A model generated the notes under the pieces. That model was not told the origin of the DNA. It searched no databases and saw only the letters and a list, made by a program, of their open reading frames with translations. From an uncultured Tenacibaculum sp. (GTDB lineage Bacteria > Bacteroidota > Bacteroidia > Flavobacteriales > Flavobacteriaceae), in the NCBI GenBank assembly GCA_947498055.1, contig CANMJA010000031.1, forward strand, positions 1 to 49,569: a stretch of DNA of 49,569 nt, written 5' to 3'. How positions within the stretch are numbered: position 1 is the first letter of the stretch; the number at the start of each line of letters is the position of its first letter. Shown one piece after another: positions 1 to 9,422 of this stretch. Both the position numbers and the translations under genes were made by a program.

Positions 1-147
1 TTTTATCATAAAGAAATGCTAAAAATTTCAATACTTTTTTTCTTTTATTTTGATTTTTTATCAAGGTAAAACACGAAGCTATTATGATACATTTTATCAA
101 CTCATAAACAGACAGTTCGGATAGTATTTTCTTCTGTATATTTCTCG

Positions 148-819
148 TTATTTCTTAAACAGTTTTGCTAATTTTTCTCTACTCTTTTCGTTTTTCAATA
201 TATTCTGTAGCCAAATTTGTGGTTGTTCTGTTGCACTTTTAGATTCTTTGTTTTTATATTCTATAAATTCAGAAAAATCAAACCAATTTTTATTGTGAAT
301 ATGTTGTAATGAATAAACAGCCATTTCTCCTGTTGTTGTTCCAAAAAACGGACAGGTATGTATTTTTGTTTTTGTGGTATCTGAAAGTTTTGTAATTAAA
401 AAATCTGTTAATTTTTCTTTATCGTGATTTGAGAAGTCTTTCCAACTTTTTTCATGAAATACTGCACGTTTTTCCCTCTTCTTTCCTCTTTCTTTACTTA
501 CATACTGTTCCCCAACCAAACACCCTCCTTTTTCAAATACTAAAATTTTCCAAAGCTTAGATATTGTATCTGTTTGAATTGTTATTGGAACTTTCTTTTC
601 TTTAAGTTGTATAACTTCTGCTTCTAATGAATGTTTATTTGAAAAACTAGAAATTATAATACCTAAAAAAACAAAGAAGTAAATATTCCATCTTCTCCAT
701 AAAAATAATGGCACTTCTTTTATTTTAAGGTTCTTCTCTTTTTTCCAAAGCCAAAAAGTTACTATTGGAAGAGATATTAAAAACAGTAGTAAAATTGCGA
801 ATAAAAAATAATACATCAT
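148..819 (-). CDS. Hypothetical two-TM membrane protein
   Basis: I do not recognise this 223-residue protein. It begins with two hydrophobic stretches (about residues 3-24 and 45-60) separated by a basic segment. A lysine-rich soluble domain follows, probably with two membrane passes and a C-terminal domain on the side away from the first loop. Two adjacent ATG codons could start it; the outer one is taken. It lies 34 bases after the barrel gene at 854-2647 on the same strand and is probably the last gene of that operon, so an envelope role is the best contextual guess. The domain contains Cys in a GGC and a TCPF context but no metal motif I can name. Confidence 0.7.
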   Translation of the reverse strand: MMYYFLFAILLLFLISLPIVTFWLWKKEKNLKIKEVPLFLWRRWNIYFFVFLGIIISSFSNKHSLEAEVIQLKEKKVPITIQTDTISKLWKILVFEKGGCLVGEQYVSKERGKKREKRAVFHEKSWKDFSNHDKEKLTDFLITKLSDTTKTKIHTCPFFGTTTGEMAVYSLQHIHNKNWFDFSEFIEYKNKESKSATEQPQIWLQNILKNEKSREKLAKLFKK

Positions 820-853
820 CTCTTTTAAAAAATATTATATACTTTAACTCCTA

Positions 854-2647
854 TTAAAACAACGAGTCAAACTTGTAAATAAGACCTCCAATAACTTGAA
901 TTCCTTGGGCATTAAAATTAGTAAAGGTTTGATACTGATTATTCGTAATATTATTCGCTTTTAAAAATACAGAAAACAAAGGATTAAAATGATATCCTCC
1001 ATTTACATTTAAATCGATATAACTATCTAAGTCTATAGCACTAAAATCTCCTCTATCCATTGTAGACACATCATAGTTAACACCTTTTCGACTTCCTTTA
1101 AAATATAAATTTACACCTGCATACCAGTTTTTCACTTTATAGGTACCAAAAATATCTGCTGTTAACTCTGGTAAATTCCAAGCATGTTCTTGTTCTGATA
1201 AATCAAACTTATTAAACGCTATATTTAGTCCTACATTTAGTTTTCTTGAAAAGTCATAACTTACCTCTCCTTCAAAACCAATGGTAGTTATATCGTCATA
1301 AAGTACATTAAATGAATTTCCATATTGATATCCTTTAAAAGAGACTCCACCAGGAAAAGCATTTGTAATTCCATTAGACAAAGATTCGTTTAAAACAAAT
1401 AAAGGAGTATTTTCTTCTTTTTTAAAACTTACTTTTGCATTATAATTTAAGTTCCCTCCTAAAATTCCTCTAAGTCCTCCGTATGCATTAAGAGCTTGAC
1501 TGGTTTGCTGTAAGTTTAAAGTTGGTGATACATGTGGATTTTGATCTGATAAACTATTAAAAGAGTTCACTTGTAAATCTCCTGTTGCTCCTACATAAAT
1601 ATTAGCATATCTTGGTATTATTGAAAAATTCACCTCTGCATCTGGATACACAAAGAATTTTCCTTCTCCGCTTTCTGTTTCAAATGAATAATAAGCTTTT
1701 GCTCCTAACTTAATATCAAAATTTTTAAACTGAAATGCATAACTTGGTTTGATACCTCCTGTAATAAAATTGTATTTTATTTCTTGTAACGGATCGTTAT
1801 AGGTCCTATCAAAATTTCCTAGTATAAAATTAGCAGAAGTTATTAATTCAAAATCTTCTGAATTCAATCCAAATCTACCTAAAGGGAAAGACATTTTTGC
1901 ATCTATATCTGCATGTAATTCATCTGATTCTAAGGTGTCTGAAAAATACGCTGCCGAACCATTTACTTCTTTAATATTACTATCTTGTAAATATACAGAC
2001 CCAAATAAATTATAATATTTATAGGTTTGTTCTTCTTCTATTCTATTTATAGTTGGGTCTAAAAAAACAATATTATCAGGTAAACCGTACCAGTTATGCT
2101 TATTTCTAGAAGCATTTACTCCTATTTTCCAATCAAAATAACGCATTTCTTGCTTTAAAAATAAATCGATACTAGCATTGTAATAACTACTACTAAGTAT
2201 TTCCTCTTTTACAGGATTCGTAGAAGATATAAAATGTAATTTACCTCCATACTCGTATTCAAAAGCATTGTTATTATGAAAATAAGCCTCTACAAAAGGA
2301 GTGGTATTATTTCCAAAACCAGCGGAAATGTAGTTATTAAAAAGACGTTCTCTATCTCCTAAATCTACTTTTTTTAAGACACCACTTTTTGGCGTAAAAG
2401 TAGATACTACTGGAATAGATTGTATTTTATAACTTAATTTTTTTCGTTGTGCGTTTTTAGATAAAGTAATTGTTGGCTTTCTTTTAATCTTATAAGCATC
2501 GGTTACTTTAGGAGCATAGGTAGTTACTACTTCTACTACTTCTGTTTTTATAATGGAATCTTTTGCCTTTTGTACCTTAGGTTTGTTTTGTGCAAATAAA
2601 ATATTGCCTACAAACAGTATTACTATTAAAATTATATACTTCTTCAT
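854..2647 (-). CDS. TonB-receptor-like outer-membrane beta-barrel, no plug
   Basis: This 597-residue outer-membrane protein starts with a signal peptide ending in LFAQ (about residues 1-20). A basic region of about 80 residues follows, then alternating amphipathic strands typical of the C-terminal half of TonB-dependent receptors. The last strand ends in Phe, and a segment like FLKANNITNNQYQ resembles late receptor strands. The length is short for a TonB receptor (usually 700-1000 residues), and I see no plug domain or TonB box, so active TonB-driven import is doubtful. It starts six bases after the stop of the large TPR gene, so the two are almost certainly co-transcribed. It may be a structural barrel partner of the TPR protein; that is inference. 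Confidence 0.75.
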   Translation of the reverse strand: MKKYIILIVILFVGNILFAQNKPKVQKAKDSIIKTEVVEVVTTYAPKVTDAYKIKRKPTITLSKNAQRKKLSYKIQSIPVVSTFTPKSGVLKKVDLGDRERLFNNYISAGFGNNTTPFVEAYFHNNNAFEYEYGGKLHFISSTNPVKEEILSSSYYNASIDLFLKQEMRYFDWKIGVNASRNKHNWYGLPDNIVFLDPTINRIEEEQTYKYYNLFGSVYLQDSNIKEVNGSAAYFSDTLESDELHADIDAKMSFPLGRFGLNSEDFELITSANFILGNFDRTYNDPLQEIKYNFITGGIKPSYAFQFKNFDIKLGAKAYYSFETESGEGKFFVYPDAEVNFSIIPRYANIYVGATGDLQVNSFNSLSDQNPHVSPTLNLQQTSQALNAYGGLRGILGGNLNYNAKVSFKKEENTPLFVLNESLSNGITNAFPGGVSFKGYQYGNSFNVLYDDITTIGFEGEVSYDFSRKLNVGLNIAFNKFDLSEQEHAWNLPELTADIFGTYKVKNWYAGVNLYFKGSRKGVNYDVSTMDRGDFSAIDLDSYIDLNVNGGYHFNPLFSVFLKANNITNNQYQTFTNFNAQGIQVIGGLIYKFDSLF

Positions 2648-2653
2648 TACAGA

Positions 2654-5647
2654 TTACTTTTTAGAGTTCACCGATTCGTTTGTTCTGGCTTCTTTACTTT
2701 TTATTTTACTCAATTCATTTTTGGCTTCTTCTACCAAATCTTTATACTGTGTAAAGTTTTTAACTACGTTGTCTAAAATATAGGTTGCTTGGTAAGAATC
2801 TTTTAATCGGTAATAATTTTTTGCCATTACGATATAACTTTTTACTCCCCAATATTTATATTTTGAATAATTTGCTATTAAATTCTGTACTTCTTCGTTG
2901 GAAGATTCATAAGCTTCTTCAGCATTTAAAAAGAAGGCTTTATAGTACAGAGTTTCTGCTTTTAACTCTCCTGTAGCTTTTTCATCTAGCACTGTATAAT
3001 ATTCTTCTGCGGTTCGGTAATCTTTTGTTTCTATGGCAGATCTTGCAATCATTATTTGTGCATCTTCACTAACCACTTCATCTATTTTTTCGTTTGCCAA
3101 TACTTTTTCTGCATACGTAACTGTTTTAGCAAAATTTTTATTTTTATAATATCCTTTCATTAAGTTACTTTGTGCAAAAATGATATTCTGATCTAAATTG
3201 GCTTCTTTTTCTAATCGTTCTAACAAAGGAATTGCTTTTTTCCAATTTTCTTTTTCTAAGTATAGCTGACTTAATTTAGCTAAAGATTCTTCTGAAAATT
3301 CATTTTTTCCTTGTTTAACAACATTTTCATAATTCGGAATCGATTTTTGTTTATTAATCTTATAGTATAATTGTGCTAAATAGAAATTTGCTTTTATAGC
3401 ATGTATTCCATTTGGAAAATTTCTTAAATACGTTTCAAAGCCTTCTGTTGCTTTTGTTTCCTTGTTTTCTAAAAACTTATTTTCAGCAGCTTCGTATGTT
3501 GTATTATCGATATCGCTATTAGATACATTTACAAAATCAATATTTTTTACCCAAGCAGCGTATTCATTTACTTTTCCAGAATCTACATATACATTACGCG
3601 CATTAGTCACTGCTTGTTTTGCTTCTTCTGAACTTGGATAATCTGCTACTACTCGTTTAAATTTACTTAATGCTTTCGAATTGTTTCCTTGGTTATAAAA
3701 CAATAATCCTTGGCGTAATAAAACATTCGGTACATAACTACTTTCTGTATGTTCTTTTAGCAATTGTTCATAGGTTGTATTTGCACTCGAAGATTTTCCT
3801 TTTGCTGTGTAAGTAGCTGCTAATTGAAATAGTGCATCGTCTTTTAAATTAGAACTTGTATTGTTTTTTATTAACTCTTTTAAAACAGTAATCTTAGCTT
3901 CTTTTTTACCAGCCAACCCTAAACTCATTGCTTTTTGATATTGTGCATAATCTGCTCCTGCGCCTCCTTCATTAATTACTTTTTCATAGGCAGAAATTGC
4001 CTCGGTATATTTTCTAGTGGCATAATAAGAATCTCCTAGTCTATTCGACGCATCGTCATTTAAATCGTTATCTTCTATTTTCTCTTCTAAAAAATTTTTA
4101 AAATACTTTGCTCCATTATTATAATCTTTCAATTTAAAATAAGCGTATCCCAAATTATAGTTTACAGATTTTCCTTCTTCTATTTGTTTATTGGTAACGG
4201 CACTAAAATTTTTTACTGCATTTTTATAGTTTCCTAATAAATATTCTGTTTCTCCTAACCAAAAATGTGCTTTATTTTGAATAGTATCGTTTACTGCATC
4301 GGTAGCAATTAAAAGATGTGGTAATGCCTTGTTTAAATTTTGTTCATTAAATAATTGAATTCCTCTATATAATGAAACCTCATTTGCTAATCTATTATTC
4401 TCTTCGTTTCTATTTGCATTCAAGTAATCGATAGCTCCTTGGTAATCTTGTTGATGCAAATAAGAAGTTACTAATAAACCTCCTATTTCTTGTTTCTCTG
4501 GCGACTCTGGGTATTTTGCTAAAAAATCTTTTAAAACATCTGGAGTACTTTTGTATGGATTTCCTTCTTCATAACTCAATTTTGCATAATTCAAATCCGC
4601 ATCTGCACTAATAGCCGGATTGAAATCCATTTCACTTGCGTTTCTAAAAGCATTTAATGCCTCTATTTTTTTATCTGTTTTTAAATAGCATTGCCCTAAA
4701 TGATAGTATGCATTTTGAGCTGTACTATTTTGACCATCAATAATTTTATTAAATTGACTTACCGCTTTTTCGTAGTCTTCTAATTTATAATAAGAATATC
4801 CTAAATAATAGTAATCGGTATTTGTCCATTTTCCTTTTTTACCTTGATAAGCTTCTAAGTGCGGAATTGCTTTTTCGTATTTTTCTAAGTTGAAATAACT
4901 TTCTCCTATAATTTTACTGATGTCAGATTTTTGATCTCTCTCTGCATTTGGCAATACTTTTTCTCCAATTTGAGCTGCTTTTTCAAATTTTCCTCCTTTA
5001 AAAGCCATATCTAACAGATAATAATTTGCTTTTGACTTATACGTTTCGTTATCTGCTAACTGACTTAAGTTATTTTCTGCTTCTCCAAAATTTTCTTGTT
5101 TGTAAGAAATATATCCATAAAAATATCTAGAATCTGTACCATACCTAGGGTCTCCTAATAATGTTGCAAATTTTTCTTTCGCATCTTTTAAATAATTAGA
5201 AACCAATAGCGCATATCCCATTTTATAATTTAACTCCTTGTGCTCTTCTTCGCTTAATAGTTTAGTATCTACTTTAGAATACCACTTTAAAGAATGCGAC
5301 GCTTTTCTGTTTGCAAAATAATAGTTACCTACATTTAAAAATGCTTTCTCTTTTTTACTACTATAAGGGTGTTTTTTTACAAAATCTAACACTTTTGTAT
5401 TTGCTTCTGTCTGATTTAATTTTATGGCACACATTGCATCATAAAAATCGGCATCGGTTTCTACATTTTTTTTCGAAGTAGTTTCAGAAACCTCTTTAAA
5501 AATTCTTTGTGCACCCGAATATGCTTTGTTGTTGTACAAAGTTATTGCTCTGTGAAACTTAGCATCTATATTGGTTTGTATTTCAGTTTCCTGAGCCCAA
5601 ATATTTACACATAAAAAACAACAAAGTGTTAGTATAAAATATCTCAT
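2654..5647 (-). CDS. Large secreted tetratricopeptide-repeat protein
   Basis: This 997-residue protein has a signal peptide ending in WAQ (about residues 1-18). The rest is almost entirely TPR-like helical hairpins with recurring A..Y.LG..YY and YEKA..F..I patterns. Such solenoids act as protein-protein scaffolds, here in the periplasm or on the outer membrane. It is the first gene of a minus-strand operon with the plug-less barrel and a small membrane protein. A -7 element lies at 5724-5731. It is much longer than YbgF or BamD-type TPR proteins. No enzyme domain is visible, and its partner and function are unknown to me. Confidence 0.8.
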   Translation of the reverse strand: MRYFILTLCCFLCVNIWAQETEIQTNIDAKFHRAITLYNNKAYSGAQRIFKEVSETTSKKNVETDADFYDAMCAIKLNQTEANTKVLDFVKKHPYSSKKEKAFLNVGNYYFANRKASHSLKWYSKVDTKLLSEEEHKELNYKMGYALLVSNYLKDAKEKFATLLGDPRYGTDSRYFYGYISYKQENFGEAENNLSQLADNETYKSKANYYLLDMAFKGGKFEKAAQIGEKVLPNAERDQKSDISKIIGESYFNLEKYEKAIPHLEAYQGKKGKWTNTDYYYLGYSYYKLEDYEKAVSQFNKIIDGQNSTAQNAYYHLGQCYLKTDKKIEALNAFRNASEMDFNPAISADADLNYAKLSYEEGNPYKSTPDVLKDFLAKYPESPEKQEIGGLLVTSYLHQQDYQGAIDYLNANRNEENNRLANEVSLYRGIQLFNEQNLNKALPHLLIATDAVNDTIQNKAHFWLGETEYLLGNYKNAVKNFSAVTNKQIEEGKSVNYNLGYAYFKLKDYNNGAKYFKNFLEEKIEDNDLNDDASNRLGDSYYATRKYTEAISAYEKVINEGGAGADYAQYQKAMSLGLAGKKEAKITVLKELIKNNTSSNLKDDALFQLAATYTAKGKSSSANTTYEQLLKEHTESSYVPNVLLRQGLLFYNQGNNSKALSKFKRVVADYPSSEEAKQAVTNARNVYVDSGKVNEYAAWVKNIDFVNVSNSDIDNTTYEAAENKFLENKETKATEGFETYLRNFPNGIHAIKANFYLAQLYYKINKQKSIPNYENVVKQGKNEFSEESLAKLSQLYLEKENWKKAIPLLERLEKEANLDQNIIFAQSNLMKGYYKNKNFAKTVTYAEKVLANEKIDEVVSEDAQIMIARSAIETKDYRTAEEYYTVLDEKATGELKAETLYYKAFFLNAEEAYESSNEEVQNLIANYSKYKYWGVKSYIVMAKNYYRLKDSYQATYILDNVVKNFTQYKDLVEEAKNELSKIKSKEARTNESVNSKK

Positions 5648-5723
5648 ATTTCTTTCTATCTTTAAATACGGTAATTCCTCGATAAATTAACGTCTTTTTT
5701 TTTATTTTGTTTGATACAATCTA

Positions 5724-5731
5724 CAAAAATA
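5724..5731 (-). promoter_or_regulatory. Bacteroidota -7 promoter element for the TPR operon
   Basis: The minus strand reads TATTTTTG, an exact match to TAnnTTTG, about 75 bases before the ATG at 5647. No convincing TTG -33 element is visible. It sits back to back with the ftsE-like gene's promoter. Confidence 0.5.
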
Positions 5732-5761
5732 AAAAAAGTGGTTAAAATGAATAATAAATAA

Positions 5762-5769
5762 TAGATTTG
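5762..5769 (+). promoter_or_regulatory. -7 promoter element for the FtsE-like gene
   Basis: TAGATTTG matches TAnnTTTG and ends 16 bases before the ATG at 5786, giving a very short leader. The -33 region shows no clear TTG. Confidence 0.5.
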
Positions 5770-5785
5770 TAAAAATCATTTTTTT

Positions 5786-6496
5786 ATGGCAGAACCAGTT
5801 TTACATCTTGAAAACGCAGATATATATCAGCGTGATATTCTTGTTTTATCTAAAATAAATTTCACCCTTCATAAAGGAGAATTTTATTATTTAATTGGTA
5901 AAACTGGAAGCGGTAAAAGTAGCTTGTTAAAAACTTTATATGGTGATTTAAGATTGCAACGTGGTTTAGGAAATATTGTTGGGTTCGACTTAAAAAAAAT
6001 GAAAGAAAACGATATTCCTTTTTTAAGAAGAAAATTAGGAATTGTTTTTCAGGATTTTAAATTATTAAATGATCGTAATGTTTTTGATAATTTAGAATTT
6101 GTTTTAAAAGCTACAGGATGGAAAGATAAGGCAGAGCGTAAAGAAAAAATTTATGAAGTGCTTAATAAAGTAGGTATGAAGGAAAAGTATTACAAAAAAA
6201 CCTTTGAACTTTCTGGTGGTGAACAACAACGTGTTGCTATTGCAAGAGCTTTATTAAATGATCCTGAATTAATTTTAGCAGATGAACCTACAGGTAATTT
6301 AGATCCGAAAACTTCTTTAGAAGTAATGGAGTTATTAAATGAAATTCATAAAAGTGGAAAAACTATTTTTATGGCTACGCATGATTATCAATTAATTGTG
6401 AAGTTTAAACAAAAAACACTTAAGTGTGAAGGTGGCGAGCTATTTGAAGTGGTACAGCAGCAGCCACAAAAGGTAAACACTAATGAGGAAAAATAA
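5786..6496 (+). CDS. ftsE: FtsE-type ABC transporter ATP-binding protein
   Basis: The protein has 236 residues. It shows a Walker A (GKTGSGKSS, about residues 38-46), the ABC signature LSGGEQQR (about 142-149), a Walker B with downstream Asp-Glu (LILADEPTG) and the switch-loop His in MATHDY. Layout and length fit FtsE, the cytoplasmic ATPase that works with the membrane protein FtsX to control peptidoglycan hydrolases at division. A LolD/MacB-type ATPase is the main alternative. No ftsX or other permease gene is in the window, so the partner must be encoded elsewhere. Its 3' end overlaps the convergent glycosyltransferase gene by 17 bases. Confidence 0.85.
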   Translation: MAEPVLHLENADIYQRDILVLSKINFTLHKGEFYYLIGKTGSGKSSLLKTLYGDLRLQRGLGNIVGFDLKKMKENDIPFLRRKLGIVFQDFKLLNDRNVFDNLEFVLKATGWKDKAERKEKIYEVLNKVGMKEKYYKKTFELSGGEQQRVAIARALLNDPELILADEPTGNLDPKTSLEVMELLNEIHKSGKTIFMATHDYQLIVKFKQKTLKCEGGELFEVVQQQPQKVNTNEEK

Positions 6497-7598
6497 TTTT
6501 TTTTATTTTTTCAGCATTTAATTCCGGAGAAAAAGGGGCGACTACTTTTTTTCTTTTTTGTAAATCTTTAACTGTAAACTCCTGATTAAAAAGACTTTTT
6601 GTTTGCTTTAAAAATTCCGATTTATTATTTGCTTCCTCACAAACAGACTCTAAACCTGTGTTTTTAATTAAAAGTGAATTTCCTAAAACGAATTTCCCTT
6701 TGTATAAAGCATTTAAAAGTTTCAATTTTATTCCTGTGTTCTGAAAAGTATACAACACATTTATGTGCGCTTCATTAATTAAAGTGAACAAATCTACTTC
6801 TCCTCTTTTTAAATCAATAAACTCTATAGAATGTATGTTTGTTATTTTTTTCTTTATGGAAGAATGCATTGTACTGCTTGCGATTTTAAAGTGATAGTTA
6901 GAATCTTTATACACCTCTATTAAAAACAAAACAGATTTTACATTGTCTGAAACTCTTAAATCTCCGTGCCATAGAATATAGTTTCCTTTTGAATTTTTCG
7001 ATTCTAAAAACGTTGCATCATGAAAAGCTGGAATATAAACTGCCTTCTCTTTAAATTTAGCAGAAAAATATGTTTGTTCTTCTTTTGAAATAGTAAAAAT
7101 AGTCGTTGTTTTTTCTAATTTTTTTTCAAATCGTTCTAATTTTTTTCCTTCTATAAAATAAAATAATTTCCTAAATATATTCTGCTCACTTTTTGCTAAT
7201 CCGTAAAAATAAGTATGTTCTACATTATGCGCTCTTACAAATGTATTTTTAAAATTAGAAAACGCTAAAGAATGTGTTGTGTGCAATCCTTCATATAAAA
7301 TGGGAGCTTTTGTTTTCGTTATATTTTTCACTAATTGTTTAGAAACTCTACTTTTAACTCGAAAGGGGATAAAAGAAAATAACGATAAAAAAGTGTTGTT
7401 ACGTGGGTAGTAATATATTTCTTTACAATACTTTTTTAGTTCTAGTTCTTCTTCTGCTACTTGGTTTCCGAAAATATGTAAATAAATTACAATATCTAAT
7501 GCAGATAAAGTTTTAATCTTGTAGTACACATCTATAATTCCTCCATATTTTGGAGGATACAGATTATCAAATGAAATTACATGAAGTCTTTTTTTCAT
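6480..7598 (-). CDS. Glycosyltransferase, GT-B/family 4-like
   Basis: This 372-residue protein has a GT-B architecture. The N-terminal half starts with a beta strand and a glycine turn (HVISF...PPKYGG), and the middle has the acceptor-side motif FVRAHNVEHTY. The C-terminal half has a nucleotide-sugar-domain-like region (NYILWHGDL, then INVLYTFQNTGIKLKLLNAL). It probably transfers a sugar to a polysaccharide or lipid-linked glycan at the inner membrane; donor and acceptor are not predictable. The 3' end overlaps ftsE convergently. A -7 promoter element ends only five bases before the ATG. The divergent neighbour is a 2OG oxygenase, which may act on the same glycan or glycoprotein. Confidence 0.8.
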   Translation of the reverse strand: MKKRLHVISFDNLYPPKYGGIIDVYYKIKTLSALDIVIYLHIFGNQVAEEELELKKYCKEIYYYPRNNTFLSLFSFIPFRVKSRVSKQLVKNITKTKAPILYEGLHTTHSLAFSNFKNTFVRAHNVEHTYFYGLAKSEQNIFRKLFYFIEGKKLERFEKKLEKTTTIFTISKEEQTYFSAKFKEKAVYIPAFHDATFLESKNSKGNYILWHGDLRVSDNVKSVLFLIEVYKDSNYHFKIASSTMHSSIKKKITNIHSIEFIDLKRGEVDLFTLINEAHINVLYTFQNTGIKLKLLNALYKGKFVLGNSLLIKNTGLESVCEEANNKSEFLKQTKSLFNQEFTVKDLQKRKKVVAPFSPELNAEKIKKIIFPH

Positions 7599-7603
7599 CG
7601 TAG

Positions 7604-7611
7604 CAAAAATA
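7604..7611 (-). promoter_or_regulatory. -7 element five bases before the glycosyltransferase ATG
   Basis: The minus strand reads TATTTTTG, then five bases, then ATG. Bacteroidota transcription normally starts a few bases after this element, so the mRNA is expected to be leaderless or nearly so. Confidence 0.5.
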
Positions 7612-7646
7612 TTGTATAATTTAGTGAATATAAAAAGAAAGTAGTA

Positions 7647-8462
7647 TTGAACTCAAGAAATGAAATAGCAGATTGCATTTACAAAAGACTTCTAGAAAAA
7701 AAAGAGGCTCTAACATATCAATTTGAACAAAGTAAAAATACGATTGGTTATTTTTTTGTAGATGAGCTATTGCCTGAAGATTTTGTTCAGAAACTATATG
7801 CTATTTTCCCTACTACTTCTACTACTGTTTTAAGAAAAAATATTCGCGAGCATAAATATGTTGCATATCAAATGAACCAATATGACTCTTTATTAGAAGA
7901 AACGTTATTTGCTTTTCAAGATAAACGAATTGTACAGTTGATTGGTGAGATTTGCAATTTAGAAGAGATTCATTCGGATGAATTTTTATATGCTGGAGGA
8001 TTATCTTTAATGGAAAAGGGGAACTATTTGAATCCGCATTTAGACAATTCTCATGACAAAGACAGGCAGCGTTGGCGTGTTTTAAATTTATTATACTATG
8101 TAACTCCTGATTGGAAAATAGAAAATGGAGGCAATTTAGAATTATGGCCAAATGGAGTAAAAAGTACTCCTGTTACCATAGAAAGTAAATTTAATAGATT
8201 AGTAGTGATGATTACACATCAAAAATCTTGGCATTCTGTAAGTAAAGTTACTGTAGAAAAAACTAGAAATTGTATTTCTAATTATTATTTTTCTGAAAAT
8301 CCTGTTGTAGCATCCGATAATTTTCATGTCACTTCTTTTCGAGGTAGGCCCAATGAAAAAATAAAGGATATTACCTTACGATTAGATTCTTTTCTAAGAA
8401 ATAGCATTCGAAAATTGTTTAAAAAAGGGGTTCGTGAAAATCCACATCAATATAAAAAATAA
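7647..8462 (+). CDS. 2OG-Fe(II) oxygenase, prolyl-4-hydroxylase-like
   Basis: The 271-residue protein has the double-stranded beta-helix signature of 2-oxoglutarate/Fe(II) dioxygenases. The proximal ligands are H131 and D133 in PHLDNSHD, the distal ligand is H196 in SWHSVSKV, and R207 (TRNCISNYYFS) sits where the 2-oxoglutarate carboxylate is bound. The segment WRVLNLLYYVTPDW is typical of the family. It should hydroxylate an amino-acid or sugar substrate using O2. The start is a TTG at 7647; the first in-frame ATG falls inside the fold. It is divergent from a glycosyltransferase, and similar enzymes occur in surface-polysaccharide loci, so a glycan or glycoprotein substrate is plausible but unproven. 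Confidence 0.82.
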   Translation: MNSRNEIADCIYKRLLEKKEALTYQFEQSKNTIGYFFVDELLPEDFVQKLYAIFPTTSTTVLRKNIREHKYVAYQMNQYDSLLEETLFAFQDKRIVQLIGEICNLEEIHSDEFLYAGGLSLMEKGNYLNPHLDNSHDKDRQRWRVLNLLYYVTPDWKIENGGNLELWPNGVKSTPVTIESKFNRLVVMITHQKSWHSVSKVTVEKTRNCISNYYFSENPVVASDNFHVTSFRGRPNEKIKDITLRLDSFLRNSIRKLFKKGVRENPHQYKK

Positions 8463-8512
8463 AAAAACTTGTACTTTTTTCAGTGTTTTTAAAGGACTCT
8501 TTTATTTATTCA

Positions 8513-8568
8513 ACAATAATAAACCACAAATCCAGATAGTTTTATCTGGATTTATGGTTTATTATTGT
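8513..8568. terminator. Long bidirectional hairpin terminator
   Basis: A 26-position stem with one mismatch and a four-base loop lies between two convergent genes. Its arms are 8513-8538 and 8543-8568. The sequence is AT-rich at both ends, so it can serve both strands. Confidence 0.8.
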
Positions 8569-8600
8569 TATTGTATATTTTGATTTTAAATACAATCTAC

Positions 8601-9422
8601 TTAAATCATTCTTTTAAGCTTCGGTAATTCTTTCTTTATTTCGTTTTGATATTTTTTTATTAAATCTTCTTTTCCATTTTTAGGATATCTTGTAAGAAAA
8701 TTAGTTAACTTTCTTTGTATTTCATTTAAATAAGATATTTTTTGAGCAATTTTTTCCGTTTTTTTATATTTACCCCAAGTTTTACTTATATAATTAAAGC
8801 TTTTATCTTGACTTTCTTTTTCTTTAATTTTTTTCCAAACTGGTAATAACTTTGATAATTCTTTGTTTTTAGGAAAAGATTTTATGGACTCTTGTAGATT
8901 ATACAAAGCAGAATAAGTAGGTCTCATAGTTGTATCTGAAAAGAATTTGACTGTTTCTTTTTCTTTATTTCCTAAAAAGACAGCATATACTTGGTTCCAA
9001 CCTCCCATATTAGGCAAATACAAAAAACTACCATCTTCTATTTTTGCTGTTGTAGTAAGTTTGTACATATTTTTTTTATCGAGAGGAGACACTTTAAAAA
9101 CAATCTCTTCCGTTTTAATTACTAGCGATAATTTTCTTGACACGAATGTTAACTGAGACTCTAAAGAACTTTCTATATACACAATTAATTCTAATTGTTT
9201 ATTGGCTCTTTGCAATGAATTAATAGCTCCTAAATGTTTAAATTCTGGAAAATTAGAGTTATTAATATGAGAAAAAGGAACGTATGATTTTTCTCCTTTA
9301 ACGTAAACCCCTATTTGTGTAATTTCTTCTAAACTTAGGGCATTATTTGAAGTTGTTTGAGACTGAGAATAATTGCTTATCATTAGCAATAAAATAGCCA
9401 TCATTTTTAAGTGATATTTCAT
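8601..9422 (-). CDS. Hypothetical secreted protein
   Basis: I do not recognise this 273-residue protein. It has a signal peptide ending around YSQSQ (residues 1-22). A beta-rich middle segment follows with a GGWNQVYAVFLGN turn, then a lysine/glutamate-rich helical tail from about residue 175. No lipobox is present, so it should be periplasmic or extracellular. It stands alone on the minus strand, ended by the long hairpin at 8513-8568. About 200 bases upstream lies one copy of the 111-bp repeat that also precedes the lipoprotein gene at 10026. Confidence 0.7.
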   Translation of the reverse strand: MKYHLKMMAILLLMISNYSQSQTTSNNALSLEEITQIGVYVKGEKSYVPFSHINNSNFPEFKHLGAINSLQRANKQLELIVYIESSLESQLTFVSRKLSLVIKTEEIVFKVSPLDKKNMYKLTTTAKIEDGSFLYLPNMGGWNQVYAVFLGNKEKETVKFFSDTTMRPTYSALYNLQESIKSFPKNKELSKLLPVWKKIKEKESQDKSFNYISKTWGKYKKTEKIAQKISYLNEIQRKLTNFLTRYPKNGKEDLIKKYQNEIKKELPKLKRMI

